A DNA stretch of 64,000 nucleotides from Mucilaginibacter sp. 44-25 (GCA_001898335.1 MKTS01000003.1:124001-188000), one strand, 5' to 3'; positions 9,920 through 18,764 are shown, numbered from the stretch's first letter. Notes: generated from the letters alone by a model not told the origin. Numbers and translations: made by a program.

Positions 9920-10512
9920 AAACAGCTATTTCTTTCTGCCTCCTGATTTGCTTCTGTATTACCTCAGCATCCTCTACATCGCAAACAACTTCAGCAAAAA
10001 AAATACTGATCGTTTACCTTTCACGTACAAATAATACAAAGGCTGTAGCGGAGATTATTCAAAAGGAAGTCGGCGGAACCTTGGTAGCCTTAGAACTTGT
10101 TAAACCCTATCCGGCAAATTACCGAGCCATAGTTGACCAGGTTGTTCACGAAAATGAAACAGGTTTTTTGCCTCCTCTTAAAACCAAAGTTGACATTAGC
10201 CAATACGATACCGTGTTTGTAGGTTTCCCGACCTGGGGCATGAAATTGCCGCCGCCCATGAGAAGCTTTTTGAAGCAACACAACCTGAGCGGCAAAACCG
10301 TTATACCTTTTAATACAAACGCGGGCTATGGCATCGGCAGCACTTTTGACACAGTAAAAGAGCTGTGCCCTAAAAGCAAGGTTTTGGAAGGGTTCACTAC
10401 TAAGGGCGGAATAGAAAGAGATGGGGTACTTTTTGTGATGGAAGGTGAAAAGGAAAAAGAGGTAAGTAAAGACGTCAATACTTGGTTAAGGGCTATAAAA
10501 ATAGTCAAATGA
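9916..10512 (+). CDS. Flavodoxin with a signal peptide
   Basis: 198 residues: a signal peptide (MKTAISFCLLICFCITSAS) and then a flavodoxin_4 domain. The FMN phosphate loop is YLSRTNNTK, and the isoalloxazine loop is GFPTWGMKLPPPM. Flavodoxins are usually cytosolic, so an exported one is unusual; the leader looks genuine because the mature fold starts right after it (AKKILIVYLS). The ATGA overlap with the cytochrome gene places it in the same periplasmic electron-transfer unit. Confidence 0.9.
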   Translation: MKTAISFCLLICFCITSASSTSQTTSAKKILIVYLSRTNNTKAVAEIIQKEVGGTLVALELVKPYPANYRAIVDQVVHENETGFLPPLKTKVDISQYDTVFVGFPTWGMKLPPPMRSFLKQHNLSGKTVIPFNTNAGYGIGSTFDTVKELCPKSKVLEGFTTKGGIERDGVLFVMEGEKEKEVSKDVNTWLRAIKIVK

Positions 10513-10560
10513 TTAATGGTCGGAAAGCTTTAGGAGTTTAGTATAATTCAATGACGATTT

Positions 10561-10749
10561 GTGGAGTTTAGGAAAAGGAAAATAACCACCGCCAGTGCAA
10601 TAAAAAGCTTGGGCGAAAATGGAATAACTGTAAATGATGATGAAGCAAAAGTAATATTAGACTTTTTATATCTTCTTGCCGCCGCCACGCTACAAACTTA
10701 TTTAAAAGATGATATGTCACATCGAACTTCAAAAGTTGGCAAGGATTAG
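10561..10749 (+). CDS. Small hypothetical protein
   Basis: 62 residues from a GTG start; no in-frame ATG is available. The centre (ASAIKSLGENGITV followed by DDEAKVILDFLYLLA) resembles a small Bacteroidota protein type I remember from mobile elements, helix-turn-helix in appearance and without known function. It lies between the redox operon and tRNA-Glu, near a duplicated piece of that tRNA, so it may be left over from an integrated element. Confidence 0.5.
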   Translation: MEFRKRKITTASAIKSLGENGITVNDDEAKVILDFLYLLAAATLQTYLKDDMSHRTSKVGKD

Positions 10750-10824
10750 CCAAATACCCCTAAGTACCAAATATTTCAATCTTTAAATAATAAATGTTTA
10801 AATGTATTCCCCTTGAGGTAACCT

Positions 10825-10838
10825 TAGGGGAATCGAAC
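10825..10838. repeat. Duplicated tRNA-Glu T-arm fragment
   Basis: The 14 bases TAGGGGAATCGAAC here repeat exactly at 10987-11000 inside tRNA-Glu, in the same orientation, covering the T loop and one side of the T stem. The copies are 162 bases apart. This is what a decayed attachment site beside a tRNA target looks like, but a chance match of this length is possible. Confidence 0.4.
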
Positions 10839-10949
10839 TCCAAAACTCCGTTTTGACTCAATTAAAGCACTTTTCAGGGTATAGGTAAATTCTCGAAAAT
10901 GTAGAATGCCGAAATTATTGCAATAAATACCTGAAAATCAGATAAAAAT

Positions 10950-10978
10950 AAAACCCTCCGATTATATCGGAGGGTTTT
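10950..10978 (-). terminator. Terminator of tRNA-Glu
   Basis: Perfect 13-base arms (10950-10962 and 10966-10978) ending in a T-run on the minus strand, immediately downstream of the tRNA-Glu 3' end. A classical intrinsic terminator. Confidence 0.85.
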
Positions 10979-10979
10979 G

Positions 10980-11051
10980 TAGCCCGTAGGGGAATCGAAC
11001 CCCTGTTTGAAGAATGAAAATCTCCTGTCCTAACCCCTAGACGAACGGGCC
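10980..11051 (-). tRNA. tRNA-Glu (anticodon TTC)
   Basis: 72-base cloverleaf on the minus strand: acceptor GGCCCGT paired with ACGGGCT (one G-T pair at the end), anticodon loop with TTC, T loop TTCGATT, discriminator A. CCA is not encoded, as for the other tRNAs here. Confidence 0.95.
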
Positions 11052-11098
11052 GTCTTTTAAGTTTAACAGTCTGAACTGTTTCCCTTATTTTGGGACTG

Positions 11099-11106
11099 CA
11101 AAGATA
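11099..11106 (-). promoter_or_regulatory. -7 promoter element of tRNA-Glu
   Basis: On the minus strand this reads TATCTTTG, matching the Bacteroidota -7 consensus TAnnTTTG, about 48 bases upstream of the tRNA. The bases after it (GCAGTCCC) recur after the tRNA-Asp promoter. No clear -33 TTTG at the right distance. Confidence 0.6.
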
Positions 11107-11259
11107 TACGTTTAGACTTTATTTTAAAATAATTTTTACAAAAAATTTTAATTAGTTGATTTTCAGAATAAAATGTTGAAGAGCTCAAACAAAAAAATCA
11201 TGTGGCTGATTATAAAACCGTACTTATAAGTTATATTTATCTTAAATATATCACCGCCA

Positions 11260-11541
11260 ATGAAAGCCATCTGGAATAACCAGGTTATCGCCGAAAGTAA
11301 TGATACTATTGTTGTCGAGAATAACCATTATTTTCCCAAAGAAAGTGTTAAATCCGAATATTTGAGAGAAAGCACCACACATACTACATGCCCCTGGAAA
11401 GGCGTAGCCTCCTATTACACCTTAGATGTTGATGGTCAGCAAAACAGAGATGCGGCATGGTATTATCCCGAGCCAAAGGCTGCCGCATCGCAGATAGCCG
11501 GCTACGTAGCATTCTGGAAAGGCGTTAAGGTAACCGAGTAA
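11260..11541 (+). CDS. DUF427 domain protein
   Basis: 93 residues covering one whole DUF427 domain: MKAIWNNQVIAES, NNHYFPKESV, the conserved TTCPWKGVASYY and the closing AWYYPEP. Function is not established for the family. The stop is followed one base later by the flavoprotein reductase start, so it probably heads the ergothioneine-cluster transcript. Confidence 0.88.
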   Translation: MKAIWNNQVIAESNDTIVVENNHYFPKESVKSEYLRESTTHTTCPWKGVASYYTLDVDGQQNRDAAWYYPEPKAAASQIAGYVAFWKGVKVTE

Positions 11542-11542
11542 T

Positions 11543-12931
11543 ATGAAACAATACGATGCTATAGTAATCGGTTCGGGCCAGGCTGGGGCGCCATTGGCCA
11601 AAAAGCTGGCTTTGGCAGGGATGAAAACCCTGATAGTTGAAAAACGGTTTTATGGCGGTACATGCGTAAACGATGGCTGCACACCAACTAAAACCATGGT
11701 AGCCAGCGCACGTGTGGCATACCTTGCCAGCAAATGTAACGATATGGGGGTTACCATTAAAGGCTACAAGGTTGATATGCGGCAAATAAAAAAGCATAAA
11801 GACGAGATAGTACTTAAATCGCGTAATGGAGGACTCAAGGCAGCCGAAAATACCGAAAACCTGGATGTATTATTTGGCGAAGCTACTTTTACCGGGGCGA
11901 AAACCATCAGCGTACGAACGAAAAAGGATGGCTTAAAAGAGTTTAAAGCCGATAATATATTCATTAACACAGGTGGTAAGCCGGTTATCCCGAATGATAT
12001 TGAGGGTATTAATGAAATTGATTTCCTTACCTCAACTACCATACTTGATCTGGAAAAGGCGCCGGAGCATCTGGTGATCCTGGGCGGTAACTATATAGGG
12101 TTAGAATTTGGGCAGATGTTTGCACGATTTGGCAGCAAAGTTACCATTATAGAAAAATCGGGCAGAATATTGTCTCGTGAAGATGAAGACATTTCATTGG
12201 AATTAACCCGTATTCTTGAGCAGGAAGATATTACTATCCGCACTAATGCTAAAGTTACCCGGGTTAAACAAAAAGACAAAGGCAAGATCACGGTTACCAT
12301 TAAGACAGGAGATGCAGAAGAGAAGATTAAATGCAGCCATGTTTTGGCGGCTATCGGCCGTGCGCCACAAACCGATACTTTGGGACTTGATAAAACCGGC
12401 GTTAAAACTGATGACAAAGGCTACATCACGGTTAACACCAAACTGGAGACCAATGTTAAAGGCATTTATGCTTTGGGCGATGTAAAGGGCGGCCCGGCCT
12501 TTACACATATTTCTTATAATGATTACACCATTGTGTATCGTAACCTGATTGAAAAGCAAAACCTTAGTATCCGTAACAGGCCTGTACCCTACTGCATGTT
12601 TACAGATCCGGAGTTAGGCCGGGTTGGTATAACGGAAACCGAAGCCAAAGAAAAAGGCTTGAACTATAAGGTGGCAAAGCTGCAGATGTCACACGTGGCA
12701 AGAGCAATCGAAACCGGCGATACACGCGGCATGATGAAAGCTATTGTGGATGCTAAAACCAAAAAAATATTAGGTGTAGCCATAGTTGGTACCGAAGGTG
12801 GCGAGGTCATGAGCGTTTTACAAATGGCGATGGAAGGCGGCATAACTTACGATAGGATCCGTTACTGTGTGTTTGCGCATCCTACCTATTCAGAGTCGCT
12901 CAATAACCTGTTCATGACCTTAGAAGATTAG
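11543..12931 (+). CDS. Flavoprotein disulfide reductase (MerA/Lpd-like)
   Basis: 462 residues of the class I pyridine nucleotide-disulfide oxidoreductase family. FAD-binding GSGQAGAPLA at the N-terminus, redox cysteines C41 and C46 (GGTCVNDGCTPTK), the NAD(P)H-binding GGNYIGLEFG near the middle, the second FAD motif ALGDVKGG, and a C-terminal dimerisation domain with AHPTYSE. It resembles mercuric reductase and dihydrolipoamide dehydrogenase but lacks the HMA domain and the C-terminal cysteine pair of MerA. Sitting before an ergothioneine transporter and egtB/egtD, a role in reducing oxidised ergothioneine or another thiol is possible; this rests on context only. Confidence 0.9.
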   Translation: MKQYDAIVIGSGQAGAPLAKKLALAGMKTLIVEKRFYGGTCVNDGCTPTKTMVASARVAYLASKCNDMGVTIKGYKVDMRQIKKHKDEIVLKSRNGGLKAAENTENLDVLFGEATFTGAKTISVRTKKDGLKEFKADNIFINTGGKPVIPNDIEGINEIDFLTSTTILDLEKAPEHLVILGGNYIGLEFGQMFARFGSKVTIIEKSGRILSREDEDISLELTRILEQEDITIRTNAKVTRVKQKDKGKITVTIKTGDAEEKIKCSHVLAAIGRAPQTDTLGLDKTGVKTDDKGYITVNTKLETNVKGIYALGDVKGGPAFTHISYNDYTIVYRNLIEKQNLSIRNRPVPYCMFTDPELGRVGITETEAKEKGLNYKVAKLQMSHVARAIETGDTRGMMKAIVDAKTKKILGVAIVGTEGGEVMSVLQMAMEGGITYDRIRYCVFAHPTYSESLNNLFMTLED

Positions 12932-12940
12932 TCGGCCCGC

Positions 12941-13906
12941 ATGATAAAAGTTAGCAACCTGATTAAAACTTTTGGGCAAACCCATGCGGTAAACAATATT
13001 TCATTTGAGGTGGCTAAAGGCGAGACTCTGGCGTTGTTGGGCACAAGCGGGTGCGGTAAAACAACTACGCTTAAAATGCTCAATCGCCTCATTGAGCCTG
13101 ATAGCGGTACAATAGAAGTTGATGGACAAAACATTTTAAGCCAGGCGCCGGAACTGCTACGTCGCTCTATAGGATATGTGTTGCAAAACAACGGTTTGTT
13201 TCCGCATTACACCGTTGCCGAAAACATCGCTATTGTTCCTAACCTTTTAAAATGGGATAAAGCGAAAATTGAAGCGCGTACCAACGAGTTATTAGAAAAA
13301 TTACATCTGCCTAAAGAATACCAGAATACCTACCCGCCAGAGTTGAGCGGCGGGCAACAGCAGCGGGTTGGTTTAGCAAGAGCTTTGGTTGCCGATGCGC
13401 CGGTACTGCTGATGGATGAACCTTTTGGGGCGTTAGACAATGTTACGCGCTCCAAGATACATGCAGAGTTTAAGCTGCTCGATGAGCTTAAGCGCAAAAC
13501 CATCATCCTGGTTACGCACGATGTGCAGGAAGCATTTTTATTGGCAGATCGCATTGCTCTAATGGATAAGGGGCAGATTGTGCAGATAGGCACTGCCACC
13601 GAGTTACTTTTTAATCCGGCTAATGATTTTGTAAAGGATTTCCTGAAAGAACAGCACCTGCAGTTGGAACTAAAAACCATTAAGTTAAACGATATCTGGC
13701 AATACCTGCCTGCGGATGGTCGTCGCATTAACACTTCTCAATTAGCGGCAACTGCTGGTTTATGGGAAGCTTTAGATACATTCAAATTCTACCCTCGCGA
13801 AAATATCAATATCATTAACCAGCAAACCAGGGAAGTACGCTCTGTAACATTTGATCAGTTGATGTCTGCTTATTCATGTTTTAAAAATCAGGTTCCGCAT
13901 GAATGA
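12941..13906 (+). CDS. ABC transporter ATPase, OpuCA/EgtV-like
   Basis: 321-residue ATPase of the quaternary-amine uptake type. Walker A GTSGCGKTT, signature LSGGQQQR, Walker B VLLMDEPFGALD and the H-loop THD are intact. The C-terminal 80 residues lack the tandem CBS domains usual in OpuAA/ProV. Its end overlaps the permease start by 8 bases. With egtB and egtD next in line, ergothioneine (a betaine) is a plausible cargo, as for EgtV of EgtUV; glycine betaine, choline or carnitine remain possible. Confidence 0.9.
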   Translation: MIKVSNLIKTFGQTHAVNNISFEVAKGETLALLGTSGCGKTTTLKMLNRLIEPDSGTIEVDGQNILSQAPELLRRSIGYVLQNNGLFPHYTVAENIAIVPNLLKWDKAKIEARTNELLEKLHLPKEYQNTYPPELSGGQQQRVGLARALVADAPVLLMDEPFGALDNVTRSKIHAEFKLLDELKRKTIILVTHDVQEAFLLADRIALMDKGQIVQIGTATELLFNPANDFVKDFLKEQHLQLELKTIKLNDIWQYLPADGRRINTSQLAATAGLWEALDTFKFYPRENINIINQQTREVRSVTFDQLMSAYSCFKNQVPHE

Positions 13907-15467
13907 GCATCAGCAAACCCTTTTAGAGTTTATGCGCCAGCAAAGCGATAAACTACTGGTGCAAACCCTGCAGCACATCGGGTTAACTTTTATTTCGCTG
14001 TTTATAGCTGTACTCATCGGGTTGCCGTTGGGTATCTATATTTCCCGCGTGCGCAAACTCTCCGGGCCGGTATTAGGTATAGCGGGCATACTACAAACTA
14101 TACCCAGCATCGCTTTATTAGGCTTCATGATACCGCTGTTAGGTATTGGTGCTAAACCGGCTATTGTGGCATTGCTACTTTACGCACTGTTACCCATAGT
14201 AAGAAATACTTACACGGGCATAACCGGTGTCGATAGCAATGTTAAAGAAGCTGCCATAGCCATGGGTATGAACAAGTGGCAGGTACTATTTAAAGTAGAA
14301 TTACCTTTGGCTATGCCGGTAATACTGGCAGGTATTCGTACCGCTACCGTTATCAACGTTGGCGTAGCAACATTAGCATCTTACATTGCCGCAGGTGGGT
14401 TGGGCGAATTTATCTTCGGAGGCATCTCGCTCAACAATACCAACATGATATTAGCGGGGGCTATCCCGGCGGCTATGTTGGCTATTTTATTTGATTTCCT
14501 TCTATCGCTCTTGCAAAAATTAAACTTCAAGAAAATTAAAGGAGCAGTGAAGATGGCGCCAGTGCTGCTGTTGATACTTTCATGCTTTTACTTTATCCCA
14601 TCAGCATACGGCAGTAAGTTAACTGCCGGTTTCACACCTGAGTTTATGGGCAGGCAGGACGGCAACCTTGGCTTGGTAAGCAAATACGGGTTAAAGATCC
14701 ATACCATCGTGATCAGCGATGCCGTAATGTACAAAGCCGCGAAGGAAAAAGAACTGGACGTTATCAGCGGTTACTCTACCGATGGCCGGCTAAAGGCTTA
14801 TGATCTGATAGTTTTAGATGACGACAAGAAAATCTTTCCGCCTTACTATGCTGCACCGCTGGTGCGTGAAGATGCTTTGAAGAAATTTCCTCAATTGGAG
14901 ACAACGCTTAATAAACTTTCCGGCTTAATAAATGATTCGGTAATGACGGAATTAAACTACCGTACTGATTATCTTCACCAAACGCCCGAGCGCGTAGCTA
15001 AAGATTTTTTGCAGGCTACGGGTTTGTATAAACCGCAGCAGCAAAGCAATGGCGAAGTGGTGCGTTTAGGCTCGAAAATTTTTGGCGAGCAGTATATTCT
15101 CACCAACATGTACAGCATGCTGATAAAGGGTTACACCAACTATGGTGTTGAAACCAAAACCGGCCTCGGCGGAACAAAGATCGTTTTTGACGCCATGACC
15201 AACAACCAGATAGATGTATACCCTGAATATACAGGTACGGGATTGCTGGCTATTTTACAGGCACCGCAGAACGTAATTAATCGGTTACAAAGCAGTAAAG
15301 ACAGTACTTATGCTTATGTTAAAGCAGCGTTTGATGATCGATATAAAATTAAATGGCTAAAACCCATTGGATTTAACAATGCTTACGCATTGATGATGCG
15401 CAGGCAACAGGCAAATGAGTTGCACATCAAAACAATTTCCGACTTAAATCGCTTTTTGAAATACTAA
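13899..15467 (+). CDS. Fused permease/substrate-binding protein, OpuC/EgtU-like
   Basis: 522 residues. Residues 1-215 are an OpuCB-type permease with the EAA loop (VKEAAIAMGMNKWQ); a further membrane segment at 220-237 leads to the periplasmic binding domain. That domain has its conserved blocks in reversed order: first the usual C-terminal half (KLTAGFTPEFMGRQDG at 240, TDGRL, DDDKKIFPPYYAAPLVR, ELNYRTD, to about 376), then a short linker (377-386), then the usual N-terminal half (RLGSKIFGEQYIL at 389, DVYPEYTGTGL at 439, GFNNAYAL at 491, ending TISDLNRFL). In stand-alone proteins such as OsmF the N-terminal half comes first, so this is a circular permutation. EgtU is the named permease-binding-protein fusion that imports ergothioneine. 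Confidence 0.88.
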   Translation: MNEHQQTLLEFMRQQSDKLLVQTLQHIGLTFISLFIAVLIGLPLGIYISRVRKLSGPVLGIAGILQTIPSIALLGFMIPLLGIGAKPAIVALLLYALLPIVRNTYTGITGVDSNVKEAAIAMGMNKWQVLFKVELPLAMPVILAGIRTATVINVGVATLASYIAAGGLGEFIFGGISLNNTNMILAGAIPAAMLAILFDFLLSLLQKLNFKKIKGAVKMAPVLLLILSCFYFIPSAYGSKLTAGFTPEFMGRQDGNLGLVSKYGLKIHTIVISDAVMYKAAKEKELDVISGYSTDGRLKAYDLIVLDDDKKIFPPYYAAPLVREDALKKFPQLETTLNKLSGLINDSVMTELNYRTDYLHQTPERVAKDFLQATGLYKPQQQSNGEVVRLGSKIFGEQYILTNMYSMLIKGYTNYGVETKTGLGGTKIVFDAMTNNQIDVYPEYTGTGLLAILQAPQNVINRLQSSKDSTYAYVKAAFDDRYKIKWLKPIGFNNAYALMMRRQQANELHIKTISDLNRFLKY

Positions 15468-15476
15468 ATAATACCT

Positions 15477-16628
15477 ATGGACTTAGCGGACTGTTACAAA
15501 AAAGTACGCCAGCGCACTGAAGCTATATGCGAACCGCTGCAAACCGAAGATTACGTGGTACAACCCGTGGTAGATGTGAGTCCGCCTAAATGGCACATAG
15601 GGCATACCACATGGTTTTTCGAAACCTTTATCCTTAAACCATATTTCGCCGAGTACCAGGAATTTGACGCTAATTATAACTTCGTTTTCAATAGCTATTA
15701 TGAAAGCGTAGGCACACGTGTTATCCGTACAGACAGGGGTAATTTAAGCAGGCCAACGGTTATCGACATCAAGCGTTACCGCAAATATGTAGATGACGCC
15801 ATGTATAATTTTTTGGCCTGTGGCAATGTGAGCGACGATGTTAGAGAATTACTTTTGCTGGGCTTTAACCATGAGGAACAGCATCAGGAGCTTCTACTAA
15901 CGGATATTAAATACATCCTTGGCCATAACCCATTGTTTCCGGCTTACTCGAGGGATTGGGTAATACCGAAATTTCACCAATCGGAAAGTGAATTAATAAA
16001 AATAGAAGAAGGCGTTTATGAAGTTGGGTTCAACGCCGAGGGCTTTTGTTTTGATAACGAGCTTAACCGCCACAAGGTTTATCTTAATGCATATGAGATA
16101 AACCCCAACATGGTTACCAATGCCGAGTATCTGGAATTTATTGAGGCCGGAGGTTATCATGATTTTCGCCATTGGCATGCTGCCGGCTGGGACTGGGTAA
16201 ACAATAACATGATTGAGGCGCCAATGTACTGGCACAAAATAGATGGCAAATGGCACAACTATACCTTCCATGGCTTGCAACCTGTTAACTGGCACGAGCC
16301 ATTAAACCACATTAGCTACTACGAGGCTTACGCCTATGCCTCATGGAAAGGTATGCGCCTGCCAACAGAGTTTGAATGGGAAATAGCGGCAACTAAATTC
16401 AACTGGGGCTTGCGCTGGGAATGGACAGAAAGTTCATACCTGCCCTACCCCGGCTTTGCCAAAGCGCCCGGTGCCATTGGCGAATACAACGGCAAATTTA
16501 TGGTAGGGCAAAAAGTACTGCGCGGGGCATCAGAAGTTACCTCGCCAGATCATAGCCGTATCACTTATCGCAATTTTTTTCAACCCGAACTTCGCTGGCA
16601 ATTTACTGGCATACGTTTGGCTAAATAA
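15477..16628 (+). CDS. egtB: Ergothioneine sulfoxide synthase EgtB
   Basis: 383 residues: an N-terminal DinB_2-like domain and a C-terminal FGE-sulfatase domain, the EgtB architecture. The iron-binding histidines fit H43 (in WHIGHT), H132 and H136 (HEEQHQEL). The C-terminal part shows GMRLPTEFEWE, WEWTES and VLRGAS. EgtB joins trimethylhistidine (hercynine) to a thiol donor using O2. It is followed 24 bases later by egtD. No egtA, egtC or egtE is in the window, so the thiol donor and the lyase cannot be assigned here. Confidence 0.93.
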   Translation: MDLADCYKKVRQRTEAICEPLQTEDYVVQPVVDVSPPKWHIGHTTWFFETFILKPYFAEYQEFDANYNFVFNSYYESVGTRVIRTDRGNLSRPTVIDIKRYRKYVDDAMYNFLACGNVSDDVRELLLLGFNHEEQHQELLLTDIKYILGHNPLFPAYSRDWVIPKFHQSESELIKIEEGVYEVGFNAEGFCFDNELNRHKVYLNAYEINPNMVTNAEYLEFIEAGGYHDFRHWHAAGWDWVNNNMIEAPMYWHKIDGKWHNYTFHGLQPVNWHEPLNHISYYEAYAYASWKGMRLPTEFEWEIAATKFNWGLRWEWTESSYLPYPGFAKAPGAIGEYNGKFMVGQKVLRGASEVTSPDHSRITYRNFFQPELRWQFTGIRLAK

Positions 16629-16652
16629 CAATACATCATCTACCAAATACCT

Positions 16653-17645
16653 ATGGCACCACAAGTTTTAACAAAAGCCACCGGCGAAAAAAACCCTCTC
16701 ACTGATCTTCAATTTTATAAAGATACCATTGCCGGCTTAACCGCTTTGCCTAAGCATCTCAATTCAAAATATTTTTATGATGCGCATGGCGATAAGCTTT
16801 TCCAGGATCTGATGAACTGCGAAGAATATTACCCAACCAATTGCGAAATGGAGATATTTACTACGCAAACAGCCGAAATATGCCAGACCATGATGGGCCA
16901 GGGTGATGCCTTTGATCTTATCGAGTTAGGTGCCGGGGATGCCACCAAATCAACCGAGCTGTTAAAATATCTGCTGGATAATAAAACGGATTTTAGCTAT
17001 CTGCCTATAGATATTTCAGAAAATGTGATCTCATACCTCAACATGACCCTGCCTGTTACATTGCCGGGCATTGATATCACCGGCCTCAATGGCGATTATT
17101 TTGATATGTTGAAGAAAGCCGCAGCTATTTCTGACAAACGTAAAGTAGTGATGTTTTTAGGCTCAAACATCGGCAATATGCCCGTGGCTGATGCGAAGCT
17201 GTTTTGCCATGAGCTGCGCAAACATTTATCGCCAGGGGATATGGTGTTCATCGGTGTTGATCTTAAGAAAAACCCGGCAACTGTTTTAGCTGCTTATAAT
17301 GATAAACAAGGCATTACCAAACGCTTCAACCTCAATTTATTGGAGCGGATGAACCGCGAGTTGGGCGCTGATTTTATTGTGGATCAGTTTGACCATTACG
17401 CTATGTATGACCCGGAAACAGGCGCCTGTAAAAGCTATCTGGTAAGTCAAGCAGAGCAGAGAGTGGTGATAGGCAGCGAGGTTATCTCTTTTGCTAAAGA
17501 CGAATACATTTACATGGAAATATCTCAAAAATATACCGTTGAGCAAACAGATGAACTGGCTCGAACGACAGGCTTTGAGCCATTGATGCATTTTAGCGAC
17601 AGTAAAAAGTGGTTCCTGGATGCGGTTTGGCAAGCGAGACAATAG
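16653..17645 (+). CDS. egtD: Histidine N-alpha-methyltransferase EgtD
   Basis: 330 residues of the EgtD (DUF2260) methyltransferase family: N-terminal KHLNSKYFYDAHGDKLFQ, SAM-binding FDLIELGAGDATKS, VMFLGSNIGN and MVFIGVDLKK. It makes hercynine from histidine with three SAM, the first step of ergothioneine synthesis. Last gene of the cluster, closed by a terminator at 17666. Confidence 0.94.
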   Translation: MAPQVLTKATGEKNPLTDLQFYKDTIAGLTALPKHLNSKYFYDAHGDKLFQDLMNCEEYYPTNCEMEIFTTQTAEICQTMMGQGDAFDLIELGAGDATKSTELLKYLLDNKTDFSYLPIDISENVISYLNMTLPVTLPGIDITGLNGDYFDMLKKAAAISDKRKVVMFLGSNIGNMPVADAKLFCHELRKHLSPGDMVFIGVDLKKNPATVLAAYNDKQGITKRFNLNLLERMNRELGADFIVDQFDHYAMYDPETGACKSYLVSQAEQRVVIGSEVISFAKDEYIYMEISQKYTVEQTDELARTTGFEPLMHFSDSKKWFLDAVWQARQ

Positions 17646-17665
17646 CTTCAACTTCATTATTAGCG

Positions 17666-17702
17666 AAACGGCTACTCTAATTGGAGGTAGCCGTTTTGTT
17701 TT
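17666..17702 (+). terminator. Terminator after egtD
   Basis: Perfect 10-base arms (17666-17675 and 17687-17696) followed by a T-rich tail, 20 bases after the egtD stop. Confidence 0.8.
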
Positions 17703-17798
17703 ATGGACGGGGTTATTAATGCATCCATCTACACTATTCCGAACAAATTCTATTGATGTGGAACCAAATTAGGCTATCTTTATAAAAACTACAACCTA

Positions 17799-18740
17799 AT
17801 GGAAGCCTCATCTGTTTTGCTATACATTTTTTTGTTCTTCATCGTAATCATTGTTTTCTCATCATTTGTTACCGTTAAACAGGGTACAATTGTGGTGATA
17901 ACCGTATTTGGTAAATACCGCCGCATATTAACGCCCGGTTTAAATTTCAAAATACCTTTGATTGAGAATATCTACTCAAAAATATCCATCCAGAACCGCT
18001 CGGTTGAGTTGGAGTTCCAGGCAGTAACTTTTGACCAGGCCAATGTGTACTTCAAGGCCATGCTGCTCTACTCGGTACTAAACCAGGAAGAAGAGACCAT
18101 TAAAAACGTAGCATTCAAGTTTGTTGATGAGCGAAACCTGATGCAGGCGCTGATTCGCACGGTAGAGGGTTCAATCCGCGCCTTCGTGGCCACCAAACGC
18201 CAGAGCGAAGTATTGATACTTCGCCGCGATATTGTTGAACACGTAAAAGAACAACTGGACAATATTTTAGAAGGCTGGGGCTATCACCTGCAGGATCTTC
18301 AGTTAAATGATATCACCTTCGATGATGTCATCATGAAATCCATGAGCCAGGTTGTGGCATCAAATAACCTGAAAGCCGCTGCTGAGAACGAAGGTCAGGC
18401 ACTGCTCATCACTAAAACAAAAGCTGCAGAAGCGGAGGGCAATGCCATTAAAATTTCTGCTGAAGCCGAGCGCCAGGCCGCACAATTACGGGGACAGGGC
18501 ATCGCGCTGTTCCGCGAAGAAGTTGCCAAGGGTATGACCGTTGCGGCTAAAGAAATGCAGGAAGCCAACATGGATACTTCGGTTATCCTATTCACCATGT
18601 GGACGGAATCGATAAAACACTTTGCCGAAAACTCTAAGGGTAACGTTATTTTCCTTGATGGCTCAAGCGACGCCATGCAGCGTACCATGAAAGAAATGAT
18701 GAGTTTAAACCTTTTGCATACAGACGCCGTCAAAAAGTAA
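17799..18740 (+). CDS. SPFH/Band 7 membrane protein
   Basis: 313 residues: one N-terminal membrane segment (about 5-25), an SPFH domain (VKQGTIVVITVFGKYRRILTPG onwards) and a long Ala/Glu/Lys-rich coiled coil (about 200-265). Stomatin/HflK-like proteins form oligomeric rings on the membrane and help organise proteases or lipid domains. No NfeD partner is adjacent. It appears to be transcribed with the DUF922 gene 24 bases on. Confidence 0.9.
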   Translation: MEASSVLLYIFLFFIVIIVFSSFVTVKQGTIVVITVFGKYRRILTPGLNFKIPLIENIYSKISIQNRSVELEFQAVTFDQANVYFKAMLLYSVLNQEEETIKNVAFKFVDERNLMQALIRTVEGSIRAFVATKRQSEVLILRRDIVEHVKEQLDNILEGWGYHLQDLQLNDITFDDVIMKSMSQVVASNNLKAAAENEGQALLITKTKAAEAEGNAIKISAEAERQAAQLRGQGIALFREEVAKGMTVAAKEMQEANMDTSVILFTMWTESIKHFAENSKGNVIFLDGSSDAMQRTMKEMMSLNLLHTDAVKK

Positions 18741-18764
18741 ATTTATTTACCCAAACGGCTTTTA

